Shown here one piece after another: positions 51,401 to 63,174 of a DNA stretch of 64,000 bases. The notes beneath the pieces were generated by a model. The model made no database searches. It saw nothing but the letters and a program-made list of their open reading frames with translations, and had not been told where the DNA came from. The position numbers and the translations under genes are program-made. Location: the NCBI GenBank assembly GCA_013397795.1, contig VZTJ01002478.1, forward strand, positions 536,342-600,341, written 5' to 3'. Each line of letters starts with the position of its first letter. The first letter of the stretch is position 1. The DNA comes from Orthonyx spaldingii (taxonomy: Eukaryota; Chordata; Aves; Passeriformes; Orthonychidae).

Positions 51401-53440
51401 TACCTTTCACTTCCTTATTTATAAAAGATTAATTTTTAAATACAGACTGAAATTTTTGTCTTATCCAAATTAAGAAATCATAAGAAAAATATCTGTGGAA
51501 GTTATTTGTAATAATAGAGATTTATCTATAATTTTACTTGCTTTTTGACATTAAAAAATTAATTAAATGTGTTTACATAGATATCTATTTTTTATTTCTT
51601 TTTCATTGTTTACATTTCCAGTACTCTAACACTTAGAAATAGCACACTGATAATTTCTCAAGGGTAGAGTTAGTGCATCAAGCCTCGTCATTAGTCAGTT
51701 GTGGGTATGAAACCAGAATAGCTAACCTAGAAGAGTGGCTACTTTGCTTTTTTTGTCACCAGAGAAGTTTTCTGTTGCAAGCAGCAGCAGTGTGTGCTGT
51801 ACTGTACAGCTATGCTATTGTGTGACAGTGTACACTGCTCACACTGCAATGGAAAGTGCCTCCTTGTCCCTTCCCCAATCCCCATCCCATGCCCCAAATT
51901 CATCAGTGGCTAATTGAAACTTTGAAAACATTTTTAAGACTTTTCTTAAGCCTGGCAAAAGCTGAAGTTAAAACAAAGCTTTCTTACATACTTCTGATCT
52001 ATGGATGATATCCCAACCTCTTAAATCTGTTAGCAACCAGCATAAACTGAGTTATCTACAGCCTGCCATAAATTATACTGATATCCACAGCAGAATGAGT
52101 ACTGGAGAAGTGCAAAGATCACAATTACTCATATCCATGTTCCTTAGACACAGATGAAGGTTTTTAGCTTTCAGAACCTTTAGTAAACCCTGTAATTTTA
52201 AGGATTATTTTAAAATTATTCTGGTAACACAAAGCAGTTGTAGATAATGATTACATTTATACTCTTCACATGTTATAAATTGTAAGGACATGATTCCACA
52301 AAAGTACATTTTGAGGGGTTTATCAAGATGTTTCTGTGATTTTTTTTCTTGCATGTCAAATGTCTATTCTGTATAATATTACAAAAGTGAGCTAAACTTA
52401 AGATGAAATGCATCAAACTATTATGTATTGCATATCAAGTCACAATATATCTAGCTATTACTTAGTATTACTACAAAGTTCATCTTAGAAATTTATCATT
52501 CTCGCATGAAAAATAAATTCTTCTAGGTATATTTATGGCTTTGCATCAAAGTCCTTAACAGAAGATAAGGTGAACTGCATAATAACTTATAAGTGAGCTG
52601 AAAAAATAAGCAGCAAAAATCAAAAAAACATTTTCATACATCACAAAGTGTGATCAACACAATATAGAATTTAATCTTGACACTTTTGTTCTTGACAGTT
52701 CTAACAAGTACCTTCACTGTGGTAAATCATAAACCTCTGAGGTAATACAGAAATTTCAGAAAGCAGGTGCAAATGACGATGCACCAAACATTTTAGAGGA
52801 AGTTTGTATCTTTCAGGAGTTGCTACTAAAAAAAAAAGAATATGGCAGCTATGACAAGATCAGTAAATAGGACAACCTAACAGGCAATGATACTGGATTA
52901 AATTAGCACTCAGAAAAGAGAGGGACCAGGGTATCTGCTGAATGACTGAAAATAGCATGTAGATAACTGCCTGTAGTCTTTCCCAGAACATGCATTACTG
53001 TATCTTTTGCCCCAATTCTCTTTTGAAAATACCACCTTTCCTTCCGTTTCCCTCTGCCGTCACAGTGATGAACTATTTGTAGATGCTGTGGAAGATACTT
53101 CTGCTACAGCACTATGGATTCGCTAAGATCTAAATCATTTTAGTGATGAATAGAAATGTTACTAGTATTATTTTAAAATTTTATCATCTTGTCAGCAAAA
53201 CAAAAAGAATTTTTTGTGCCACAAAGCCATGTTTTCAGCTGTGTTTTCCTGTTCTTACATCTAAATTGATGACTCAGTGATGGATGGGAATAGAGCCCTT
53301 ATTGCTCAAATTCTCAAAATCTAATATACAACCACCACCAAAAAAGCTAAAATCACAAGTATAAACTGTCAAGAAAAGGGTTTGGTTTTATAGAAAGAAG
53401 TGTGAATACTAGAATCTGGTTATCACCTCAGAAAACCACC
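45475..53440. other. Unique AT-rich non-coding DNA
   Basis: No gene or sizeable transposon is recognised. There is a perfect 8-bp hairpin (gtttctcc, loop ttgct, ggagaaac) at 46140-46160. The stretch 48620-48725 is less degenerate-looking and retains several CG dinucleotides, but nothing more can be said from one sequence. Confidence 0.6.
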
Positions 53441-53459
53441 TGTACACTGTACTAGGTGC

Positions 53460-53535
53460 AACTTGGTGTCAAATAGTGCAGGAACGTGGGCAATAAACAG
53501 CCCATGTCCCTTTCTACCTATTGTTCTGTGACTTC
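53460..53535 (+). mobile_element. Possible CR1 3'-tail relic
   Basis: The order cagcccatgtccctttctac then ctattgttctgtgact resembles the CR1 terminal layout of 'gtcccttccaac..' followed by 'ATTCTGTGAT'. Only this short match is present and the upstream part cannot be aligned by eye, so it may be chance. Confidence 0.3.
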
Positions 53536-53539
53536 TCCC

Positions 53540-56500
53540 ATATCCTGAGGTCTACATGTTACATCTGGCTCTCCTATTGAAATGTACACACGATGGGTGT
53601 TATAAATGTTGCCTTCTGTAGTGCAAAATAAGGACTTTATGGACAGTTGCAAGCCACATGTTGTCAAGTAAAAATCTTTTCCAGATGAACTAGTGAAGTC
53701 AGTTTGACTTTTTTCAAAATTAGTGTATAGTTAAATGAGCTTAGTTAAATTAGTTAAATGACATTTTAAAAAGGATATCTTTACCTTTTATACTTTATTA
53801 CTTTTGGCTCAAATGAAGATGTAAATTTACTTAGTGTGCAATAACATCAGTAACATTCAAATAGGAAGACCTCACTTGCTCGAATAGGCAGAGTAGCATT
53901 TTGGAATCAATCATTTCTCATAATTTAAAGACATCTGGTTTAGGGGACAACTGTTTACTGTTATCTTTTACTTCAGTGACCCGGACTATGTCTTGTGCTT
54001 GCTAATTTTTGCTTATTAGGAGGGGGGTTGTGATGTTTTGATCACTTCACAAGGAATTAGGCTGAAAAATCACCAGTTTATTTAACATAATCTGCTAAAT
54101 AGCTCTCAGGTGGCCATGTCTTTTGTTAACTGGTTTTGATTGTGTATTTGCTTATTTTATGTACATGCAGTTACTAGAATGCTACATAGGCATGCAGAGT
54201 GCAAGCACCAAAATAACTTCGCAGAATTAAGGCCTTGGCAGTGGAAAATTCCATCTTCCATTCCTCCAACAGAAACTGTGCTGTGTAGTGAAATTGTATT
54301 ATGGTGGGCAGAATCACGTGTGCTGTAATGGAATTGTTGTTACAAAGGAAGAGTATCCAACAGCGTGATTTGCATCATGCTGTGTGAGCCGCCTACACTT
54401 TTCAGCAGTTGGTTCTGTGTCTGTAATTTATTGCTCTAGAAACCATTATAATAATACAAGAAATGCTGCAGCAAGTGTAGAGGAAAGAACACATCACAGT
54501 CAGACTGTAATGACTATTTAGACTATTTAAACTCACTCAGCTTGTTTTACATCAGAAAAACAAGTCCTTTTCAATTACTTATTTTAAGCACTTTACTTGG
54601 CTTTCTGGTCTCATAGTAGTTGAGCTTAAATACACTATTACACATTTTAAGATCGTTTGTGATCACAACTGTTCAAAAATGCTAAACTAAATATAAAACA
54701 GTAAAATCAAAAATTTCCACCTTCAAGAAAAATGATAAAAGGTGGATTCCTGCATAAGAAAATGGTCTAGTTCTCACATAAATACTCCATAGTGTATGAA
54801 AAAAGTCTGGTGGAATCTCTCTGTACATCAGCTGTACAATTCATTGTATTTGTCTTTTTAAAAACAAGGACATTAAATATATGAACATTGCTTCTTTTTC
54901 ATTAGGTAGGAGGGACATAGGGTGGGGTTTTTATGTTCAGCTTTTTAATTAGTGTAAGTATCACAGGGGGGAGGGCCAATATAAGAAAGAAATGCGTGAG
55001 GCTGCTAAGAGTCCTTCAGTAGACCAAACCGGTACTTCCAGCTGGTGGTCCAATTTCACCTTTTCGGTCTTGATTTAAGCACAGGACATGGCCCATCATT
55101 TTTGTCCTCTGGAATTTTTATCGTATGTCTTTCAGCACACAGCTTGCTTCTGTGTTTGTACTGTCCTGCAAAACTGAGAGCAATTTTTGTCAAGATCATT
55201 GTCCTTTTATCTTCTGCAGGATAAAACCAATTTTTGTAACTGCATACTTCCTCAGGCATCCAAATTCTTGTTTTGACAGGAGGAATTTACTGTAAGCATT
55301 GATGTAATGTTCTGATTTCATTCCTTGCCTTCATTTCTTCTGACTCAGTTCTTTTTCCCTCTCTATTTTGCATCTTTTTTTCTTAATTTTCTAAAATTCA
55401 TAATCTAGGGTAGAGACAACAAAAAGGTTTTGATTCTAGAATCCTTTAAACCTCTTTTGTTGTAGATTTCTATACTGCCCTTTCCACAAAGTTTTCTCTT
55501 CTGCCTGTCACTCACTGACTCCACTCCAATGAACATTCCTTTTCTCTTTTGGCAGAGCTCATTTACAAATCTTAAATGTTCCTCTCTGTCAGTTTACCTC
55601 TTCGTCTCTTTTATTACCGTTGTTCTTCATTCCCAGAGCTCTTTTCTGTCACATCCTTTGCTTCTAGCCTGTTACTACCTTTCCTTAAGCTATTTCTGCA
55701 TTTCATTCATATTTAATGTTTCCACAGTTCTAACATCAGTATAGTCACTTCCTTAACCTCCCAGCATAAGTAATTTTTTTCTGCCTGAAATACTCTCTTT
55801 TTGAAACCATCTATTACTTTGCTACCATATGCCTACCCTTTTCTTGGGTATGTTAAGCAGCCAATGTACATTTGCTTCCTTATCCTTTACATGCCGTGTG
55901 AATTTATAGAAATCGTCGTGATTTTCTAGCATTCAGTACAAAAACTGAATAGGTACACAGAAGCATGATGTACCACACAAAATGGTGTTGTAAAAAAACC
56001 TCAGTACGGGGGATAACCACATGTTCCTTAGGATGCTGCTTTGGATAATTTTTCCTGGTCCGTTTACAATAAAAGAATACATCGCAATGTCATAGATAGG
56101 AAGGAATAACTACTAGCACCAAACCTAATTTAATTTTCCCTGATATAGCCTGATGGAAACAAAATGCTGAAATTCCAAAGCATTTTCACCAACTCAGTAA
56201 GCATCTGTTCAGAAGAATAGATACAGTCATCAAGGGACTGACCAACTAGAAACATCAAGGGCAAAATTGTGTTTTCATCCTCTCTTTTATTTGGTGCTTT
56301 GTTTATCTCAGAGTGGTTGTTGGGTTTTTTTTCCCCACAGATTTATTTGTTCTAGAAAAAAACCTCATTGAATAGTTTATTTTCAATCCTTGAGTGCATA
56401 TATGGAATTTGAACATACTTTAGTAAAAGTTTGAAATACATGTGTATTTAATTTTCATAGAAGTATGTAGGTATACTAATAGCTTTTAGTTTTCTGATAG

Positions 56501-57480
56501 AATATGGAATAGTTGAATTGCTATTATCTAATTTGAGAGAAAATTCACAAAGTTACTTATGGGTGTGTTATATTCCTGAACAGAGCCTGATTTCATAAGA
56601 CGTATTTCTCCTTTGAGCAGAGGACAATTAAGCAGCAGATATGACACATTTTCCAGAACCACTGGAAAAGTTCAAGAAACTACAAACAATAAAACAGTAA
56701 TAAAATTGGTAACATTATCTATAATTAAACAGATTAACAGCCCATATTTTTATATTGGTTTGATTTGGTTTGGCTTGGGTTTTTGCCAAAGCATTTACTA
56801 TTTATTTAGGAAATTGCAACTAATAGTAATACAACACAATAGTTCCAAGATATTTTTAGGACCCTAGAGGTATGGGGTTTTTTTGCTTTGTATGTAAATT
56901 TTTTAAGCACCCTAATAGTTTATTTTTTGTTTTCTTTAAATGTGTCACTGGAAATGTTTTCTTTCCTTCTTTAAAACACTTGCATATGCTCCATAAACAG
57001 GTGCAACAGACAAGCCCGTAATTTTTCCAAACTGTTGTTCAGTCAAATGCATTACTTGAGCAGAGATGGGTTACTGCATTTCTCTGAGTTAAAGTATTAA
57101 AATCTTATTTTTATGAACTTGTTAAAATTAGAAGAGTTGGTTTTCAGCAGTGACACCTTGCTTAGGATTGATTCTTCTTTGGTGTTTTGCTTCTCTCTCC
57201 ACACCAGGGAAAACACTTTTTACTTCTGTAGTGTGATCAAGTAAAATCCTAGAAATTTCATACCAGAATTAGCAGAAGTTCACAATGTGTTAGGGCTGCT
57301 TAAAGTGTAAAAACATTTGCACAGATCTAGCCTTCACTAGTCACTTTCTTAAACTGTTCTGAGTCAACCCATGAACTTTTCTTACACATCAAAGCTTATT
57401 TCCAACTGGGCATTAAAATCAGCTTAAGCCATAACTGATCCTGCCTGATGTGGGGCAACGTCTGCACCATTTTTAGTACC
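53540..57480. other. Unique non-coding DNA
   Basis: No gene recognised. Pyrimidine-rich sequence dominates 55300-55870 on the plus strand. The stretch at 54160-54490 has higher complexity than its surroundings and carries a perfect POU octamer ATTTGCAT at 54368-54375; it is a candidate conserved non-coding element only. Confidence 0.55.
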
Positions 57481-57484
57481 TAAC

Positions 57485-57559
57485 TGAACTTTTACATTTT
57501 TTTATTAGTAATTTATGAATGTTGAACTTTTACATTTTTTATCAGTAATTTATGAATGT
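57485..57559. repeat. Near-perfect 37/38-bp tandem duplication
   Basis: The unit starting tgaacttttacattttttta and ending atttatgaatgt occurs at 57485-57522 and 57523-57559. The copies differ by one T in the homopolymer and one T/C substitution. The high similarity suggests a young local duplication. Confidence 0.93.
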
Positions 57560-57564
57560 ATGTG

Positions 57565-59790
57565 ATATGAAATACAAGCATTTTTGTTTGTACTGCCCCA
57601 ACTTTTACAGGCCACAAATAATAAACTGTGACTATGTAACTATCTAATTGTGTATTATTGCTATGTCTGTTGCAACTAAAAATATTTTATTATGTAGTCC
57701 ACAGCATTTTATAAATCTTATTAATTTATTTTACTACCTCTGAATGTTTTCTGCATTTTGCCTTACTATTTTTTTCCTTTCCTTTCATGACTTAGTTACA
57801 TGAGCTCAACTGCTCTCCCCCCTTGGACATTACTTTGATTCAGTGTCTGTGCTGCAACTGCAGGTGTATCTTCAGAGCACTGCCAACACCTTCTCTCCAT
57901 TTACGCAGCCCTTACTGCTTCACCTTTAGTGCACAGCACTATACAGGGCTTATGAACATGAGGGAATTATGCCATCAGATATCACTGTGCCTAAGATCAA
58001 CAGGTGACTTCAGAGCTGTAGTACAGACACAGGAGGTAGAGCCCTACTGTGCCTGCTATCAGTGACTAGAAGGGCCTTCCTTCTCTTTTGAAGGAAGCTG
58101 ATTTGCAGTAATCTGTGTTCACAGTCCTGCTTGAGATGCTAAATGCTATATAGTACAGTGCTGTTGTTTAATGGTTTAATCAATGAGTCAGAAACCAAAA
58201 CAAACCTGTAGTCCCATTCTGAAGTTGCTATGAGGATGAAAACAGTTTACAAAGGAGTGAATACTAAATGTATTTCTAATTTAAAGTGACTCACCATTTT
58301 CACAGGTGGGTAATCACCTTAATGACAAAACAATATCATGATACAAGGCCACAGAGGCCACTATACCCAACCTAATGAAAATATTTTCATCTCAACCCAT
58401 AACTTTATTTGCATAACTTTATCCTTATTTGCTCACTGATGCTTTTTATAATCCATTTAATTGCAATCAATAAACACCTTTTAAAAACTAGTGGCAATCT
58501 CAGAGCAGGTCGGCTGGCTTTTGGCTGACCGTGAAATGACTGACAAGTGGCAGCATCTCTTATGTTTCTAGATCTAGCAGGAGGAGTAGGCAAACATTTA
58601 ATTGCTATCATGGCTTGGACCCAAATTTTTCAGGAATTCTGTTGACAAAGAGTCAAATACATGAGCTTTAGAGACTTTCCTTTAAATTTATTTATGTATC
58701 TAATGTAATATGACAGTACCTTTTACAATATACCCCTTTGGTGGTGTAAGTTTATCTATAACTAAGAAATATATTAATTTCACTGTGCTGTCACTGTGTT
58801 TATTATTCTTTTTTTTTTTACTTTTTGGTAGGATTTTTTTTTTTTACTGACTCGTTTATAATGACCAGCATAAAATAGTTGGAAAATAATTACCTGTATC
58901 TACAGATATTACTTTTGTCTCCAAGGACTAATAATTGCTATGTGATTCTGTAGCCTTTCTGTATCTTTCCTCACCTTGTGAACCATGCTGTTATTGTTAG
59001 TTTTTGTAATGCAGTGATGCTTAGTGATCACGGTAAGTTTCAGAGCTCTTTTGTGGTGTGAATTTTCCAAAATCAAAGGCAGCCCTTATACCAGAAAGCT
59101 TAAACACGTGCTAACACCATGTCCGACAGGCAGAGCCAATGAACCCAGCAGAGAGAAAACCTTATGAAAATACCGCTTTATTTTTATTATTCAAACAGAA
59201 TGTGACCAGTTACCATCTTGCTCATTATCTTCTGATAATTTCCCATAAACGTTACAGTCAATGGGGTCTGAACAGTGCTTTTTTTACTGTGGAGCGCTGA
59301 CTGCATGGGCTGTTTCTCTGAGGTTGTTTCATATAGGGGTTTCAGTGGAAGCAAAGATACAAATGATTACATTAAAATGATAAATCAGATGATGAAATGT
59401 GTAAATAAGATAAAAACTAAAAACCAAAAGTGAATTTTTAGTGAACACAAGAAGTAGGGGATGGTGACTTGGATGGTATAATGAAACAGGTCTTAGTAAT
59501 GGGGTTTTGACTGACTGAAGTTAGTCAGAAAATGGGGAGTTGCACCTGGAGTAGAACTGATAATTTAGAACAAACAGCTGAGACACTTCATATGTATAAT
59601 AAGACAAAAGGGGAAAATAAGGAAGGAGAAAGGAAAAGAAAAATAAAATTTTATTTCATTTGGGGGAAGACATATCCAAAGTATGTAGAGTAAAAGAAAG
59701 TACTATTCCTATGAAATGTGAATATGTTAACAGTGCAAAAGAAATAAGTGACTGTCTGCTTTGGTCTCCACCAGGTTCAGAAGAGAAAAA
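57565..59790. other. Unique non-coding DNA
   Basis: No gene recognised. T-rich runs lie at 58809-58848. Two intervals, 58400-58640 and 59090-59340, look less AT-monotonous and contain homeodomain-like TAATTG and octamer words; these are listed as weak candidates for conserved regulatory DNA. No transcript evidence can be read from the sequence. Confidence 0.55.
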
Positions 59791-59797
59791 CATGAGG

Positions 59798-59895
59798 TTT
59801 CTTAGATTATAGGATAATTTATGTGGAAAGAAGTGACTTTGGGAGTCCCTACTCCAACCTCCAGATCAAAGCAGAGTGAGATATGATTTCAGAGG
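59798..59895 (-). mobile_element. CR1 LINE 3'-end fragment, antisense
   Basis: The plus strand reads cttagattataggataattt, then a 'ggaaagaagtgac' segment, then ctccaacctccagatcaaag and cagagtgag. This parallels the reverse complement of a CR1 3' end: 'tcatagaatcatagaat..tttgggttggaagggacc' followed by 'tccaactccctgctcaaagcaggg'. The terminal repeat side is on the left, so the element lies on the minus strand. About 100 bases remain, with many substitutions. Confidence 0.65.
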
Positions 59896-59899
59896 TTTT

Positions 59900-61980
59900 T
59901 TTTAAATTAATAATTCACATTAAAACTATTTATAAAATAGTTAAAAATAATCTGACATCACAAGATGAGACCTAGTACACTACTATCACAGTCTAGAGAA
60001 TCTACACCAGCTTGTATGTGGCGTTACTCTGGGTGTGTTTGCATGTAACAACTAGCAAACATTACACTGATCATTTTGTTATTACTTTTCTTGTATGAAT
60101 GACACAGGATCACACAAGCAGCTTCTTTAAATCAGACTGCATGGTTGTGTATCAAAGTAATCAGTGTTCCTGAGCTCCAAAAGCAGGCAAGCCATCAGAG
60201 TCTGACTCTCTCTCTCCTGTCCATCAGCTGTAGAGGAACTAGGAAATGGCATGTCATATCCTGTTCTCTGCCTTCCTTCTATATCTGCTTAGTGTCTAAA
60301 AGGTGTTAGATTGACTACCAAGCAATGGATGGAGGGAGAGCTCTGGAAATACGGAATATTCAGGGAAAAAAATGAAGCATGCTGGTCAAGACAAGTCAGA
60401 GTCAGACAGAAAAGTTCAGGGGGACAACAAGATATCAGTCACTGTGATAGGGATTGGCCTCAGACAGTTGCAAACTAGCTATTGCCGAGGTTTTCTATGT
60501 ATATCATAGAATGTGGAAAATAAATACTTCAAACAGGATTTTTAAGAACAAAATGGTATCTTCATAGTACATTAAGCCTCCTACTGAGACCTAAAGCTTT
60601 TTTACAATAAATAACTACATTTAAGGAGTAATCTGATAACTTTAAAATTCTGTAAGACTAACAATCTTTAGTTATATCCCATTTATCAGAGAACTCATCC
60701 AGCAGAATTACAAAAAGGTTTGTTTTTTTGGCTTCAGCTCTGACTTAGAATACCCTGTAAACTTCTTTGCACTTCTATGTATCTTATCTTCCCCAGGTTT
60801 AAAACAGAATGATAGCTCTTTCCTGACTGATAAACATGTGTAACATTCATTACTATTTGTCAGATGGTTTTGATGACAATGAACATAATTAGCAGAATCA
60901 AAAATCATGTGAAAATTTAAAATTATGCAGCCTTTGGTTGAAGAGAATACTTGGCAAAATGGAGACTGTCCATCCTACATGGCATTGGAGTCCTATTACT
61001 AACATACATATCTAAGTACAAAAATGATAGAATTTAAACAGTATCTAAATGATTGATTAACACTTCTGAAAAGAAAATTAGTTTTTCTTTTAACTAATGA
61101 CTGAAAATCTCTTAAAGCTAAGAACAATTCACTTCAAATGTCATGGTATAAAAATTCAAACAATAAATTCAGCTATAAATGAAATTTTCAGTTGAAAGTC
61201 CACATGCTTTTCTGCTGCTGATGAGCGCAAACTGCTTTTGTTGTGAATAGCAGTCAATAATAATGAACTTTTTTGCTTTACTTGCTCTTTGGCAGAGAAA
61301 CTAGTTTTCTTTTGTGTGTTTCTCATCGGGGGTTTGTGCTTTGGTTTTGATTTTGTTATTTTATAAATAGAAGTACAGAAGCCTTTATTTTATGGTCTGC
61401 ATATAATAAAGCCTTACACCAAATTACCACCACTGACTATATAAAATATATTGTGTTCATGTGATAGTGCAATTTGGGATGGGAGACAACTAAAATAAAA
61501 TAACATAACATAAAATCCAAAGAATTCTAAAACGTTACTTTTTCTTGATACTCAAAGATGTCTATAGAATATTTTTCTGCCATTGACGCATATTTGAGAT
61601 GTGAGAAACATTAACAATAAGGAGGGCTTTAGGTCAGGATCACTGTGCACCATAGATGACATTATCTGCTGATTTAGCTGAGCTGAAAACTGCTGAAAAA
61701 TAATCCTTTTTGTGCCCTTGTCAGTGGCTTTGGCCTAGAGTAATAAAAAAATCAGCTTTACCTGAGTCAGATAATCATTACAAAATTAATTTTGTTCTTG
61801 ACTCACAGAAATAATTGGGAGAAAAATATATTTCATAGATTGATGGATATTATTTTAAGTTAAAGCGTACCGAGATGTATAAAATACTAAGTGCTGCTGG
61901 TAATTGAGCAACTCTATGCAACTGCAAATTAGCTGCTTGAATTGAAAACAGATGATTACTAAAAGCACTTTTTTCCCCTA
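59900..61980. other. Unique AT-rich non-coding DNA
   Basis: No gene is recognised. A small pentamer-like patch of TAAAA/TAACA units lies at 61491-61515. The rest is unremarkable. Confidence 0.6.
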
Positions 61981-61981
61981 G

Positions 61982-62100
61982 AAAACTTGCAGTTCTCTTT
62001 TTCGTTAGCATTCACAAGGGGCATCCAGTTAATCATACGGAGGTTTCTCCCTTAGTGCTGCAGTAGCTGATTACCCAGCAGGAGGTGCAGTTCCAGCAGG
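61982..62100 (+). other. Candidate non-coding exon
   Basis: A 119-base interval sits between a good acceptor (acttttttcccctag ending at 61981) and a strong donor (agcagg followed by gtaagtcag from 62101). All three forward frames contain a stop inside the interval, so it would not be an ordinary internal coding exon. It could be an untranslated or long non-coding RNA exon, or a poison exon. No partner exon is visible, and a chance pairing of splice-like signals over 64 kb is possible. Confidence 0.2.
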
Positions 62101-62104
62101 GTAA

Positions 62105-63040
62105 GTCAGAATGGTGTTGGTTGTTCCCTAGGGAGGGACATCCTGTAAAAACACCAAGGTTGAGAACTGTCATATTCACAGCAGTAGGTGCATTTTCCTC
62201 AGAAATTAATGGAGCAAGCTGGGCAAAAATGTTTTTAAACTACATCTTCCCTAGAGTAAGATGCAAATTCAAAGCTCTTTTGAAGCATTGGAATGAAAGT
62301 TGAAGATAAGACTTTTTAGTTTTTGACATTGATGATATAGGCAACACTAGCACTACGAATATTAAATTGAAATGGAGGATAAGTGGGGCAAATGTTATTC
62401 AAGCAGCTCCCAAATGCAGTCCTAGCTGTTTCAGAGCTAGTTTAACTAAGGTGCTTGTAATTATGGTTGTTATTATTGCAGAATACCCGTCACACATTTC
62501 CTTCCTTCAGTTTTTTATTAATTGATCAACAATTTTTTTTCCTGAAACAAGAGGATTGGATGTAATCTTGCCCACTAGACTGCCATCCAACAAAAGAGGG
62601 TTAGAAGAAAGAGTGAAGCTTTGAGATGCAGCTTTTTTTTTTTCCAACTGCAGTCTGTGCTGTTCAGTGGCAAGCAGCAGCTCTAGTCTGCTTTCTCAGT
62701 TGAAGGCAATGCAGCACGAAGTGATTGGGATCTGTTTACAGAAAGATTGTGCAAAAACATTAAGAGCATTGTTAGCTCTGTCCTCTTGAACAAAGGCATA
62801 AGAAGGGTCTTTTATTATACACAGTTTCTACAGGTTTCTTACTAATAGGAAAAGATAAATCTTCAAGGATTGTGTCTAATAGATTCTGTAAGGACTGTAC
62901 AACCTGGTCACAAATTCTGTTTGCCACATGTTTTCAGCGTCTACAGTCTTGTCGTCGTGTCTTTGCTTCAGCTCAGTGCTGCTTTTTTGTGCTTCTCATG
63001 TGATTCCTGTGTCAGCTTTTAGACTGTGTCTGTTAACACT
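62105..63040. other. Unique non-coding DNA
   Basis: No gene is recognised. The interval 62640-62760 is of higher sequence complexity after a T-rich run, but it holds no open frame or motif I can name. Confidence 0.55.
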
Positions 63041-63041
63041 G

Positions 63042-63170
63042 GGTTATAAGAACATGAATGGCCAGACCTGAAATCCACCTAGCATGGCATACCAGAGACC
63101 TAGATAAGAGTTGAAAAAAAAAAAAAAAATAAAGGAGAAAACTAGAATAAAAAAAAGAAAAGAAAAAAAT
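63042..63170 (+). repeat. Possible dispersed-repeat remnant with A-rich tail
   Basis: The stretch gggttataagaacatgaatg, followed by gccagacctgaaatccacct and agcatggcat, resembles a dispersed repeat seen in sauropsid genomes ('ataagaac..ggccat..gggtcagacc..aggtccatctagcccagtat'). It is followed by A16 at 63114-63129 and further A-rich sequence to about 63170. I cannot name the family with confidence, and the A-rich tail may be unrelated. Confidence 0.35.
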
Positions 63171-63174
63171 TATT

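Noticed and set aside
59015..59032. 18-nt interval between a cag acceptor and a GTAAGT donor (microexon-like)
   Set aside because: The pyrimidine tract is interrupted and weak and two of three frames carry stops; more likely chance.
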